Source: Candidatus Allofournierella merdigallinarum (GTDB lineage Bacteria > Bacillota > Clostridia > Oscillospirales > Ruminococcaceae). Taken from it: DNA of 64,000 nucleotides. Numbering within the stretch: the stretch's first letter is position 1; each line of letters opens with the position of its first letter. Positions 15,900 through 23,406 of this stretch are shown in pieces. The DNA lies in assembly GCA_019117205.1 (NCBI GenBank), contig DXAC01000056.1:1-64000 (forward strand). The letters run 5' to 3'. The notes beneath the pieces were generated by a model. It worked only from the letters and a program-made list of their open reading frames with translations. It made no database searches and had not been told where the DNA came from. The position numbers were made by a program, and so were the translations under genes.

Positions 15900-16532
15900 T
15901 CACTTGGTGCCGAAGATGCGGTCGCCCGCGTCGCCCAGGCCGGGCACGATGTAGCCGATCTCGTTGAGGCCCTCGTCCAGGGCGCCCACATAGATGTCCA
16001 CATCCGGGTGCATCTCACGGAGCTTGTTGATGCCCTGGGGCACCGCCACGATGGCCAGGAACTTGATGGAGCGGGCGCCCCGCTTCTTGATCTGGGTGAT
16101 GGCGTCGCAGGCGCTGCCGCCGGTGGCCAGCATGGGGTCCAGCACCAGCACGTCCCGCTCGGCGATGTCGCTGGGCAGCTTGCAGTAGTACTCCACCGGC
16201 TCCAGGGTCTCCTCGTTGCGGTACATGCCGATGTGGCCCACCTTGGCGGCGGGCAGCAGGGTCAGCATACCGTCCACCATCCCCAGGCCCGCCCGCAGGA
16301 TGGGCACCAGGGCCAGCTTGCGGCCCGCCAGCACGTGGCACTTGGCCACGCCCATGGGCGTTTCCACTTCCACTTCTTTGGTGGGCAGGTCGCGGGTGGC
16401 CTCGTAGCAGAGCAGCGTGGCGATCTCGCCCACCAGCTCCTTGAATTCCTTTGTTCCGGTGTTCTTGTCCCGCAGAAGACTGATCTTGTGCTGTACCAGG
16501 GGGTGATCCAGGATCATGGGTGCTTTGCTCAT
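15900..16532 (-). CDS. upp: Uracil phosphoribosyltransferase
   Basis: Pyrimidine salvage enzyme making UMP from uracil and PRPP. The 210-residue protein has the family length, the flexible loop with [11 protein letters not shown] (80-90), [14 protein letters not shown] (103-116), the PRPP-binding loop [13 protein letters not shown] (128-140) and the uracil-binding C-terminus [17 protein letters not shown]. All are intact. ATG start, with GGAGCGG upstream. Lies 76 nt after rpiB in the minus-strand tsaE-tsaB-rpiB-upp run; the rpiB-upp pairing is common in Clostridia. Confidence 0.97.
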   Translation of the reverse strand: MSKAPMILDHPLVQHKISLLRDKNTGTKEFKELVGEIATLLCYEATRDLPTKEVEVETPMGVAKCHVLAGRKLALVPILRAGLGMVDGMLTLLPAAKVGHIGMYRNEETLEPVEYYCKLPSDIAERDVLVLDPMLATGGSACDAITQIKKRGARSIKFLAIVAVPQGINKLREMHPDVDIYVGALDEGLNEIGYIVPGLGDAGDRIFGTK

Positions 16533-16608
16533 ACTGACCGCTCCTTATTCAATGTGATGGTTCGCTTTTTATTCCAAAGCGCGGCGTCCGCCGCGCCCGG
16601 CACAGGGT

Positions 16609-17055
16609 TTACCGGTTTTCCAGCGCAGTGATCTTGTCCACCCGGCGCTGATGCCGCCCCCCCTCGAACGGGGTGTTCAAAAACAGGTCCACCAGACAGA
16701 TGGCAAGGCCCGGGCCCACCACCCGCCCGCCCATGCACAGGGCGTTGGCGTCGTTGTGGCGGCGGGTGTACTCGGCGCTGAACGCGTCGGAGCAGCAGCA
16801 GGCGCGGATGCCCCGGATCTTGTTGGCGCTGATGGAGATGCCCACGCCGGTACCGCAGAAGAGCAGCGCCTTGTCGCACTCGCCCGCCACCACCGCCCTG
16901 CAGGCGGGCTCGGCCATGTCCGGGTAGTCGCAGGCTGCGCCGTCGTAGCTGCCAAAGTCCTTGTAGGCCACGCCGATCTCGTCCAGGTGGGCGCGCACGG
17001 CCTCTTTCAGTGCAAAGCCGCCGTGGTCGGCGGCAAGGGCAATGGGTTTTTCCAT
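16609..17055 (-). CDS. rpiB: Ribose-5-phosphate isomerase B
   Basis: Interconverts ribose 5-phosphate and ribulose 5-phosphate in the pentose phosphate pathway; supplies ribose phosphate for PRPP, fitting with the neighbouring upp. The 148-residue LacAB/RpiB protein has AADHGGFALK (8-17), the catalytic cysteine C67 in CGTGVGISISANK and H100 in the RRHNDANALCMGGR motif. Start ATG at 17055, with GGAGGT upstream; a longer frame that reaches into tsaB is discarded. Residues favour RpiB over LacA/LacB or allose-phosphate isomerase, but substrate breadth is not readable. Confidence 0.94.
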   Translation of the reverse strand: MEKPIALAADHGGFALKEAVRAHLDEIGVAYKDFGSYDGAACDYPDMAEPACRAVVAGECDKALLFCGTGVGISISANKIRGIRACCCSDAFSAEYTRRHNDANALCMGGRVVGPGLAICLVDLFLNTPFEGGRHQRRVDKITALENR

Positions 17056-17084
17056 GATGAAAAGGACCTCCGTTGTGTTTCGTT

Positions 17085-17786
17085 TTATGGGCAGAGGGGC
17101 TGGCCCCGCTCGGCCCGCTCCCGCTCCGCCTGGCTCAGCCGCAGATAGCGGGGGACCAGGGCGGCGGCGCTCACCGCTTCGCCCCGGGCATAGGCCGCCC
17201 GGGCGGCAAGGCATACCCCCGCGCCCCGGCAGAGCCCCAGGGCGGGCGGGCAGGGGAGCACCCCCGGCGTCTGGCCGTATCCATTATAACACAGGCCGGC
17301 GCCGTCACCAACAAAAAAGAGCGGTTTTCTGCATTTTTCCACAAAATCCGCCAGGCTGGCCGCCGGCGCGGCGGCGTCCGGCACGAGGCGGGCGCGGCTG
17401 GAAAGATCAAAAGCCGCCCAGTACACCTCGCCCCGGCGGGCGTCCAGCGCCGCCAGCACGGTGCCCTCGCCCGGCGGGCAGCCAAAAGCCAGCGCCTCGG
17501 GGGTGGACACGCCGACGCAGGGCGCGCCATGCACCAGCGCCAGGCCTTTCACGGCGGCCAGGCCGATCCGCAGGCCGGTGAAGCTGCCCGGCCCGGCGCA
17601 CACCCCCCACAGATCCACGTCGGCGGGGGAGAGACCGGTGGCCCTGAACGCCCCGTCCACCAGCCCCAGCAGCGTCTCGCTGTGGGTGTGGCCGGCGGCG
17701 AGAAAGCCCTCGTACAGCAGCTCGTCGTCCCGCATCAGGCCCACGGCGGCGGTGCGGCCGGCGCTGTCCAGTCCAAAGGTGATCAC
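17085..17786 (-). CDS. tsaB: t6A biosynthesis scaffold protein TsaB
   Basis: 233-residue inactive ASKHA paralogue of TsaD that dimerises with it and recruits TsaE to make t6A. Features: MITFGLDSAGRTAAVGL at the N-terminus, HSETLLGLVD near 35-44, and the family motif CAGPGSFTGLRIGLAAVKGLA near 62-82. The GTG start shares a GTGA overlap with the tsaE stop codon, and GAGGGGG lies upstream, indicating translational coupling. The longer frame beginning at 17894 reads arginine/histidine-rich antisense-like sequence and was rejected. Follows tsaE and precedes rpiB by 29 nt. Confidence 0.93.
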   Translation of the reverse strand: MITFGLDSAGRTAAVGLMRDDELLYEGFLAAGHTHSETLLGLVDGAFRATGLSPADVDLWGVCAGPGSFTGLRIGLAAVKGLALVHGAPCVGVSTPEALAFGCPPGEGTVLAALDARRGEVYWAAFDLSSRARLVPDAAAPAASLADFVEKCRKPLFFVGDGAGLCYNGYGQTPGVLPCPPALGLCRGAGVCLAARAAYARGEAVSAAALVPRYLRLSQAERERAERGQPLCP

Positions 17787-18208
17787 AGCTGCACCCCCTC
17801 GATGGTGATGACCCGCTCGTCGCCGCCGGCGTGGCGGATGTCCACCCGCACCGGGTCCTCCAGCGCCAGCAGGTCGGCGAAATTCTCGCTCCACTCGGCG
17901 GCCACCACCGCCCCCTCGTCCAGGTAGTCGTAGAGGCCGGCGGTCTCCAGGTCGTCCCGGCTGGTGATGCGGTAGAGGTCGAAGTGGGCCAGGGGCCGGG
18001 GCCCCCGGTAGTAGTTCACGATGGCAAAGGTGGGGCTGCTCACCGGGTCGGTACAGCCCAGGCCCGCCGCCAGCCCCTCGGTGAAAGCGGTCTTGCCCGC
18101 CCCGAGGCCCCCGGTGAAGCAGACCAGGGCCCCCGGCGCAAGGCGCGCCGCCAGCGCTTTGCCCAGCGCCACCGTCTCGGCGCGGCTGTGGGTGATGTAC
18201 TCGGCCAT
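17783..18208 (-). CDS. tsaE: t6A biosynthesis ATPase TsaE
   Basis: 141-residue P-loop ATPase that energises the TsaBD complex. Walker A is GGLGAGKT (33-40), followed by the family signatures SSPTF (57-61), HFDLYR (75-80), YLDEG (95-99) and AEWSEN (104-109). The start ATG at 18208 is preceded by AGGAGG at 18217-18222; an earlier in-frame ATG adds only a short basic leader. First gene of the tsaE-tsaB-rpiB-upp operon, with a well-formed promoter 46 nt upstream. Confidence 0.95.
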   Translation of the reverse strand: MAEYITHSRAETVALGKALAARLAPGALVCFTGGLGAGKTAFTEGLAAGLGCTDPVSSPTFAIVNYYRGPRPLAHFDLYRITSRDDLETAGLYDYLDEGAVVAAEWSENFADLLALEDPVRVDIRHAGGDERVITIEGVQL

Positions 18209-18253
18209 GGGCCGCTTCCTCCTTTCGAATCCGTTCGTCAAAGTCCGCCGCTT

Positions 18254-18282
18254 ATTATACCCTTTGCGGGGCGAAAACGCAA
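18254..18282 (-). promoter_or_regulatory. Promoter of the tsaE-tsaB-rpiB-upp operon
   Basis: On the minus strand TTGCGT (18277-18282), a 17-nt spacer and perfect TATAAT (18254-18259) read toward tsaE. Confidence 0.75.
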
Positions 18283-18292
18283 CCGGGGCGGT

Positions 18293-19420
18293 TCAGCCGG
18301 CGGCCTGGGCCCAGGCGAGAAGCGCCTCCAGCCGGCCGGGCAGGTTGTCGGCAAAGCGCTCGGCCACCTCCAGCACCACCACGTTGGGCACTTCGGGCTG
18401 CCATTCCAGCAGCGTTTCGGGCCGCATCTGGTTGCCGTGGAGCACGGTGGCGCTTTCAAAGCCCTGGGCCAGCCAGGGAGCTAGCGCCTCGCCGAAGCTG
18501 TCCCGCGCCAGGAGCAGGCTGCCCTCGCCGGCGCCGGCGTAGCGGGCGATCTCGCCTCCCGCCTCCCACAGGGTACACGCGGCAGCCTCGGCCTCCAGCG
18601 CCCAGTAGACGTCGTCGGTGCAAAAGGCCCAGCTGCCGCACATGTTGGCCAGGTCGGTGAGGGGGGCTTTTTCCGGGTCGGGGGCCATCTCCGGCCAGGC
18701 GGCGGCAAAGGGCTTGTCCAGCGCCTCCAGCGTCAGCTGCGCCGCCAGCCAGGCCCCCGCCTCGTTCCAGTGGGTGTCGTACTTGTAGTAGACCTGCCGC
18801 TCCAGCGCCGCGGCCTCCAGCTCGTTCAGCGGGAAGAGCACCGGCACCCCCGTTTCCCCCAGCGCTTCGGCCAGCGCCTGCACCCGGGTGGGCCGGCGCA
18901 CCACCGGCACGCTGGCGGGCATGTAGCGGGCGTAGACCCCCTCTTTCGCGGGGGCAAACAGCAGCACAAGGCGGCTGCCCCTGGCGGCCAGGGCTTCGTT
19001 CAGCGCCGTCAGCGTGTCGGCCATGGCCTGCGTCTCTTCGGCGGTGTAGGCGGTAAGACCCTGGTAGTCGGAAAGGCTCTTGGAGTCGGACACGTCCTTT
19101 AAGAACATCCAGCCCTCCTCCCCCAGCAGCACGTTGGTGGAGTCCAGGGTGCCCACCAGCCGGTCCGCCCCGGCTTTCAGGGTCAAAAACTGGTTGCGGA
19201 AAGGCGCATGGTCCCCCAGCCATTCCTCAAAGGCGGCGGGCCAGCCGTCGATGCCCGCCTCCGGGGTGGGGAAAGAGGCCAGGGTGCGGTTTTCATAGTT
19301 GGTGGTGTCGCACAGCCCCCGGGCCAGCGGCCAGACCAGCCAGGGCCCCGCCAGCAGGGCGGCGAAGCCGGCGATGAGCAGGCGGCGGGCGCCTTTGCGC
19401 GTTTTTTCAGCGGTGGGCAT
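18293..19420 (-). CDS. AlgX/DHHW-like SGNH acetyltransferase, membrane anchored
   Basis: 375-residue protein predicted to complete O-acetyl transfer to an exported polymer. One N-terminal signal-anchor helix (about 12-32) leads an extracytoplasmic domain of the AlgX/AlgJ (DHHW) type. Candidate catalytic residues are visible: D70-H71 in GDHAPFRN, D215/H217 in YDTHWNE, and the nucleophile S308 in ARDSFGE. ATG start. It lies 15 nt after the MBOAT acyltransferase gene, the standard AlgI-AlgX/J arrangement in which the MBOAT protein moves acetyl across the membrane and the SGNH partner attaches it. The polymer is unknown; wall polymer or exopolysaccharide are both possible. Confidence 0.85.
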   Translation of the reverse strand: MPTAEKTRKGARRLLIAGFAALLAGPWLVWPLARGLCDTTNYENRTLASFPTPEAGIDGWPAAFEEWLGDHAPFRNQFLTLKAGADRLVGTLDSTNVLLGEEGWMFLKDVSDSKSLSDYQGLTAYTAEETQAMADTLTALNEALAARGSRLVLLFAPAKEGVYARYMPASVPVVRRPTRVQALAEALGETGVPVLFPLNELEAAALERQVYYKYDTHWNEAGAWLAAQLTLEALDKPFAAAWPEMAPDPEKAPLTDLANMCGSWAFCTDDVYWALEAEAAACTLWEAGGEIARYAGAGEGSLLLARDSFGEALAPWLAQGFESATVLHGNQMRPETLLEWQPEVPNVVVLEVAERFADNLPGRLEALLAWAQAAG

Positions 19421-19435
19421 CGTCCTCGCCTCCTT

Positions 19436-20854
19436 TTAAAAGCGGAAGTAGATAAAGGGGTTGTAGGTGCCGCTGACCAGCAGCACCAGGCAGCAAAAGC
19501 CCAGGGCCAGCAAAAGGGCCGTCTGGGCGCGGCCGGCGGGCCGGCGGCTGTACAGGGCCTCTTTCAGCCGAGGCCACAGGGCCTGGGCCGGGCCGCAGAG
19601 CAAAAGCCCCGCCGCCAGCAGCACCAAAGTGCGGCCGTCGATGTAGCGGCTCACCGGCCAGGCGGCGAAGCCCGCGGCGGGCAGGGCCATGGCCTTGAGC
19701 CAGACAAGGCCCGCCCGCAGCCCCGGCGCCCGGAAGATGACCCAGCCGAACAAAACACACAGCAGGGTGTAGGCCCGGGCCAGGGGGCGGGGCGCTTTTT
19801 CCAGCGGCTTTTTCAGCACCGTGCGCTCCAGCACCAGCAGCGCCGCGTACCAGGCGCCCCAGGCCACGAACTGCCAGTTGGCCCCGTGCCAAAGCCCGGT
19901 GGCCAAAAACACCAGGCACAGGTTGACCAGGGTGCGCAGCTGCCCCCTGCGGTTGCCACCCAGGGGGATGTAGAGGTACTCCTTGAACCAGGTGGACAGT
20001 GTCATGTGCCAGCGCCGCCAGAACTCCCCCACGCTGGCCGAGAGGTAGGGGTAGTTGAAGTTTTCGGGAAAGACGAAGCCGAACATGGCCCCGAGGCCGA
20101 TGGCCATGTCGGAGTAGCCGGAGAAGTCGTAGTAAATTTGCAGCCCGTAATACAGCGCCCCCAGCCAGGCCAGTGCGGTGCCCACCTGGTCGGGCGCCAG
20201 GCCGAACACCTCGTCCGCCCTGGCGGCAAAGCAGTTGGCCAGGATCACCTTTTTGGCCAGGCCGTACAAAAAGCGCTTGACGCCGTAGGCAAAGCCGTCC
20301 GGGGTGGTCTCGCGCCGGCGCAGCTGGGCGGCCACGTCGGAGTACCGCACGATGGGCCCCGCCACCAGCTGGGGGAAAAAGCTGATGTACAGCGCCAGCA
20401 GAAACCAGCTCTTTTGGGGTTCGATCTTTTTGCGGTAGAGGTCGATGACATAGCTCATGGCCTGGAATGTGTAAAAGCTGATGCCCAGGGGCAGGGCGAT
20501 CTCCCGCGCGGGCAGCAGCGGCCGGCCCAAAAGGCCGGTCAGGGTGTCGGCGGCAAAGCCGTAGTATTTATAGTAGCCCAGCAGCAAAAGGTTCGACGCC
20601 GCCACCGCCGCCATCACCAGCGCCCGGCGGCGGCCGGCCAGGGGGGCCAGCGCCAGCCCGCCCAGGTAGTTCAGGGTGATGGAAAAGAGCATGAGCAGGA
20701 TGTACACCGGCTCGCCCCAGGCGTAGAAAAACAGGCTGGCCGCCAGCAGCACCGCGTTTTTGCCCCCGGCGGGGACAAGGCGGTAGAGCACCAGCACCGC
20801 CGGCAGGAAGATCCACAAAAAGACAAGGCTTGAAAACAGCATGGAAACGACCAT
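19436..20854 (-). CDS. MBOAT O-acyltransferase (AlgI/DltB-like)
   Basis: 472-residue polytopic MBOAT-family acyltransferase. The sequence has the AlgI-type start MLFSSLVFLWIFLP, SFYTFQAMSYVIDLYR (126-141), FFPQLVAGPIVR (159-170), YYDFSGYSDMAIGLG (241-255), the FWRRWHMTLSTWFKEYLYIPLGG motif with H283, and the catalytic H323 in GLWHGANW. Both histidines of the family are intact. The annotated ATG or one four codons downstream could be used; neither has a clear ribosome site. It is the first gene of a two-gene operon with the AlgX-like gene, from a strong promoter at 20917-20945. AlgI-like is favoured over DltB because of the AlgX-type partner. Confidence 0.9.
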   Translation of the reverse strand: MVVSMLFSSLVFLWIFLPAVLVLYRLVPAGGKNAVLLAASLFFYAWGEPVYILLMLFSITLNYLGGLALAPLAGRRRALVMAAVAASNLLLLGYYKYYGFAADTLTGLLGRPLLPAREIALPLGISFYTFQAMSYVIDLYRKKIEPQKSWFLLALYISFFPQLVAGPIVRYSDVAAQLRRRETTPDGFAYGVKRFLYGLAKKVILANCFAARADEVFGLAPDQVGTALAWLGALYYGLQIYYDFSGYSDMAIGLGAMFGFVFPENFNYPYLSASVGEFWRRWHMTLSTWFKEYLYIPLGGNRRGQLRTLVNLCLVFLATGLWHGANWQFVAWGAWYAALLVLERTVLKKPLEKAPRPLARAYTLLCVLFGWVIFRAPGLRAGLVWLKAMALPAAGFAAWPVSRYIDGRTLVLLAAGLLLCGPAQALWPRLKEALYSRRPAGRAQTALLLALGFCCLVLLVSGTYNPFIYFRF

Positions 20855-20916
20855 CCCCGTGTTTTTTGCGCGCCGGCAGGGGCGGCGGAAACCGACGCCC
20901 CGCGCACACTGGAGCC

Positions 20917-20945
20917 ATTATACCATATTTGTACACGGGCTGCAA
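20917..20945 (-). promoter_or_regulatory. Promoter of the AlgI/AlgX-like pair
   Basis: Minus strand TTGCAG (20940-20945), 17-nt spacer, TGG-TATAAT (hexamer 20917-20922). Near-consensus extended promoter reading toward the MBOAT gene. Confidence 0.85.
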
Positions 20946-20975
20946 AAGGGCGGGGAGGCCGGGCGGGGAAAATGA

Positions 20976-21004
20976 TTGCAACCGCCGGCCCGGTGGGATA
21001 TAAT
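20976..21004 (+). promoter_or_regulatory. Promoter of the SEDS gene
   Basis: TTGCAA (20976-20981), 17-nt spacer, perfect TATAAT (20999-21004) on the plus strand, 34 nt before the ATG. It is divergent from, and about 30 nt away from, the MBOAT promoter. Confidence 0.85.
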
Positions 21005-21037
21005 AAAGCAATGACCAACTTCTGAAAGGGGGTGCGG

Positions 21038-22222
21038 ATGGTGTTCAAGGTCATCCGGCAATACTTCAAGGCCACCGACCGGAGCTACCTGGCGGTCTGC
21101 CTAATGTGCTCGATGCTCAGCGTGATCACCCTGATCAGCCTGGGGCAGGCGGCGGGGGGCTTCGCCCGGGACGCTTTCGACGGCTCCATCACCGGCCTGG
21201 GCGGCTACCGCAACGCCTTTGTGCAGGGGGTGGCGAGCCTGCTGGGCCTGGTGTGCGCCATCGTGCTCTCCTGCATCGACTACCGCAGCCTGGTGCGGGT
21301 GTGGCCGGTGCATGTGGCGGGCGCCTGGACGCTGGTGCTGCTCACCCTGACCCGGCTCACCATCGGCCCGCTGGAGTTTGGCTGGCACCCGGAGGGCACC
21401 GACAATTACAGCTGGATCCGGCTGGGGCCCCTGAGCCTGCAGCCCACCGAGCTGGCCAAGATCAGCTTTATCCTGACCTTTGCCATGCACCTGGACAACG
21501 TGCGCGAGCACATCAACGAGCCCAAGACCCTGGCAAAGCTGGGGCTGCACATCCTGGCCGCCGTGGCGGTGGTGCACATCCAGGGCGACGACGGCACCGC
21601 CATCGTCTTTGCCACCATCGGCTGCATGATGCTCTTCGCGGCGGGGCTCTCCTGGAAATATATCCTGTCGGCCATCGCCCTGGGGGTGACGGGCCTGTCG
21701 CTGATCATCGGCTTTTTCCCCGATGTGCTCAAGGGCTATCAGGTGGACCGGATCATGGCCCTGCTCTACCCGGACCAGTACCCGGACATCGCACGCCAGC
21801 AGCAGGGCGGCATGACGGCCATCGGCTCGGGGCAGATCTTCGGCCGGGGCTTTTTCACCGACGACCACTACTCGGTGATCAACGCCCAGGACGACTTCAT
21901 GTTCAGCTACCTGGCCGAGTGCATCGGCTTTGTGGGCTGCGCCATCGTGCTGGCGGCGCTGTTCTTCATCGCCATCCGCACCCTCACCACCGGCCTGCGA
22001 AGCGAGGACCGGATCGGCACCTACATCTGCGTGGGGGTGTTCGCCGCCATTGCCTGGCAGATCATCATCAACCTGGGCATGAACCTGTCGCTGCTGCCGG
22101 TGATCGGCGTTACCCTGCCGTTCTTCTCGGCGGGGGGCACCAGCGCCCTGATGATGTATCTGTGCGTGGGGCTGGTGATGAGCGTGTATATGCACAACAA
22201 GAAAAAGCTGTTCAGCGATTGA
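21038..22222 (+). CDS. SEDS family peptidoglycan polymerase (RodA/FtsW-like)
   Basis: 394-residue membrane protein of the SEDS family, which polymerise lipid II glycan strands together with a class B PBP. About ten hydrophobic helices; diagnostic segments include QPTELAKISFILTFAM, a GDDGTAIVF helix start, the extracytoplasmic loop FGRGFFTDDHYSVINAQDDF and the C-terminal PFFSAGGTSALMMYLCVGL. ATG at 21038 is preceded by GAAAGGGGG. No PBP or division gene is adjacent; the downstream gene is a small DUF2500-like protein. RodA versus FtsW versus SpoVE cannot be settled from this context. Confidence 0.88.
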   Translation: MVFKVIRQYFKATDRSYLAVCLMCSMLSVITLISLGQAAGGFARDAFDGSITGLGGYRNAFVQGVASLLGLVCAIVLSCIDYRSLVRVWPVHVAGAWTLVLLTLTRLTIGPLEFGWHPEGTDNYSWIRLGPLSLQPTELAKISFILTFAMHLDNVREHINEPKTLAKLGLHILAAVAVVHIQGDDGTAIVFATIGCMMLFAAGLSWKYILSAIALGVTGLSLIIGFFPDVLKGYQVDRIMALLYPDQYPDIARQQQGGMTAIGSGQIFGRGFFTDDHYSVINAQDDFMFSYLAECIGFVGCAIVLAALFFIAIRTLTTGLRSEDRIGTYICVGVFAAIAWQIIINLGMNLSLLPVIGVTLPFFSAGGTSALMMYLCVGLVMSVYMHNKKKLFSD

Positions 22223-22235
22223 GCGCCGTACCGTT

Positions 22236-22264
22236 TTGTAATTATTTTTCAAAATGTGAAATAA
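22236..22264 (+). promoter_or_regulatory. Possible promoter of the DUF2500-like gene
   Basis: TTGTAA (22236-22241), 17-nt spacer and AAATAA (22259-22264) lie in an A+T-rich stretch 62 nt before the ATG. The -10 is imperfect, so this is tentative; read-through from the SEDS gene is also possible. Confidence 0.35.
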
Positions 22265-22325
22265 TCCCGCGCCTCCGTTCGTATAGTAGGTACAAGCCCA
22301 CAAGATACGCAAGGAGGGGTACGCA

Positions 22326-22664
22326 ATGCGGTGGATGTGGATCATTCCGGGCCTGGTGATGGCCCTTGGAGCAATTTGCCTGCTGGGGCTGTGGAGCCGC
22401 CGGGCGCGGCGCAGCGGCAAGGGCGAGGTGAGCCTGATGGCCACCGTGAAACGGCTGGGCGCCGCGGCGGCCCAGGGCGTGGCGGTGACCTTTGTTTCCC
22501 GCGGCCAGGAGATGACGTTCGCGGTGCCGGCCCACCTGGCGCGGCAGCTCCATCCCGGCCTGCGGGGGGTGCTGACCTACGCAGGCAGCGACTTCGTCTA
22601 TTTCGTTCCCCGGGAGGAACTGTTCTGCGACGACGGCCCCGAGGGCCTGCCGCAGGTGTCCTGA
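22326..22664 (+). CDS. DUF2500-like small membrane-anchored protein
   Basis: 112 residues: one N-terminal membrane helix (about 4-24), a short basic linker (SRRARRSGKG), then a beta-rich domain. The pattern ATVKRLG, VTFVSRGQEMTFAVP and HPGLRGVLTYAGSDFVYFVPRE fits the DUF2500 layout (a helix followed by a compact beta domain beginning with an ATVxxKR-type strand). ATG is preceded by AGGAGGGG. It stands alone between the SEDS gene and a terminator. Function of the family is unknown; the assignment is by pattern and could be a distant relative only. Confidence 0.6.
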   Translation: MRWMWIIPGLVMALGAICLLGLWSRRARRSGKGEVSLMATVKRLGAAAAQGVAVTFVSRGQEMTFAVPAHLARQLHPGLRGVLTYAGSDFVYFVPREELFCDDGPEGLPQVS

Positions 22665-22685
22665 ACCCAGCGAGAACAGCCGAAA

Positions 22686-22723
22686 GGGCTGCCGCGCGGT
22701 TTGCCGCGCGGCAGCCCTTTTTT
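22686..22723 (+). terminator. Intrinsic terminator
   Basis: A 14-bp G+C stem (22686-22699 with 22704-22717) with TTTG loop is followed directly by TTTTTT. Confidence 0.93.
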
Positions 22724-22758
22724 GCCGCGGCGGGCGACTTTTTCTTTGCCGCGGGATA

Positions 22759-22767
22759 TGCTATAAT
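22759..22767 (+). promoter_or_regulatory. Extended -10 upstream of the hydrolase gene
   Basis: TGC-TATAAT with perfect hexamer at 22762-22767; the -35 region is only T-rich. It is 51 nt before the hydrolase ATG and just after a terminator. Confidence 0.5.
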
Positions 22768-22817
22768 CAAATAAATATGACCATCAAACACAGCAGGCCG
22801 CACAAGGAGGGAAAAAC

Positions 22818-23357
22818 ATGGGAGGAAAACTGGTCATCGCATTCCCGGGCACGGGCTTCACCACCAGAGAAACCCTGTTCCAAGAGTGCTTTTCGGCGTT
22901 TCAAAGCAAAGGGTATCAGGTCGTCCAGCTGGACTTTTCCATGATCCCCTTTAAAGAGATCGAAACCATCCCCGAGGCGGTGGAGGCCGCCAACCGGCAG
23001 GTGGTCTTGCAGTTGAAAAACATTCGGCTTGAGGAATACGATGATGTGGTGTTTCTCTCCAAAAGCCTGGGCACCGTGTGCGCCGGGTGGCTGGAGGGGC
23101 AGCGAGGCTGCCATCCCCGGCAGCTGTACCTGACGCCCATCCGGGAGACGCTGGCGTACATCCGGCAGGACTCCCGGGTGATCGCCCTGGTGCTGGGCGA
23201 CAAAGACCGGCTCATGTCCGTGGAGGAGCTGGAGGAGTTTTGCGCGCCCCGCGGCCTGCGGATGGTGACCTTTGCGGGGGTGGGTCACAGCCTGAAAGAC
23301 GACAAGGACCCCGCCCGCACCCAGAGCATCGCGGCGCAGGTCGCCGCCCTGTGCTGA
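22818..23357 (+). CDS. Small alpha/beta hydrolase-like protein
   Basis: 179-residue protein with a compact alpha/beta-hydrolase pattern: an N-terminal strand and oxyanion region LVIAFPGTGFT (5-15), a nucleophile elbow-like FLSKSLGTV with serine near residue 82, an aspartate strand end VLGDKDRLM near 133-141 and a terminal histidine in FAGVGHSL near 155-162. These would form Ser-Asp-His. The fold matches small dienelactone-hydrolase or YqiA-type esterases, but no specific family is recognised. ATG with AAGGAGG upstream. The next gene, a membrane glycosyltransferase, starts 50 nt later, so they may be cotranscribed. Confidence 0.65.
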   Translation: MGGKLVIAFPGTGFTTRETLFQECFSAFQSKGYQVVQLDFSMIPFKEIETIPEAVEAANRQVVLQLKNIRLEEYDDVVFLSKSLGTVCAGWLEGQRGCHPRQLYLTPIRETLAYIRQDSRVIALVLGDKDRLMSVEELEEFCAPRGLRMVTFAGVGHSLKDDKDPARTQSIAAQVAALC

Positions 23358-23406
23358 CAGGCCGGCGGACCGGGAAAAACACCTGAACAGAAAGGAGGCG
23401 TCGGCG

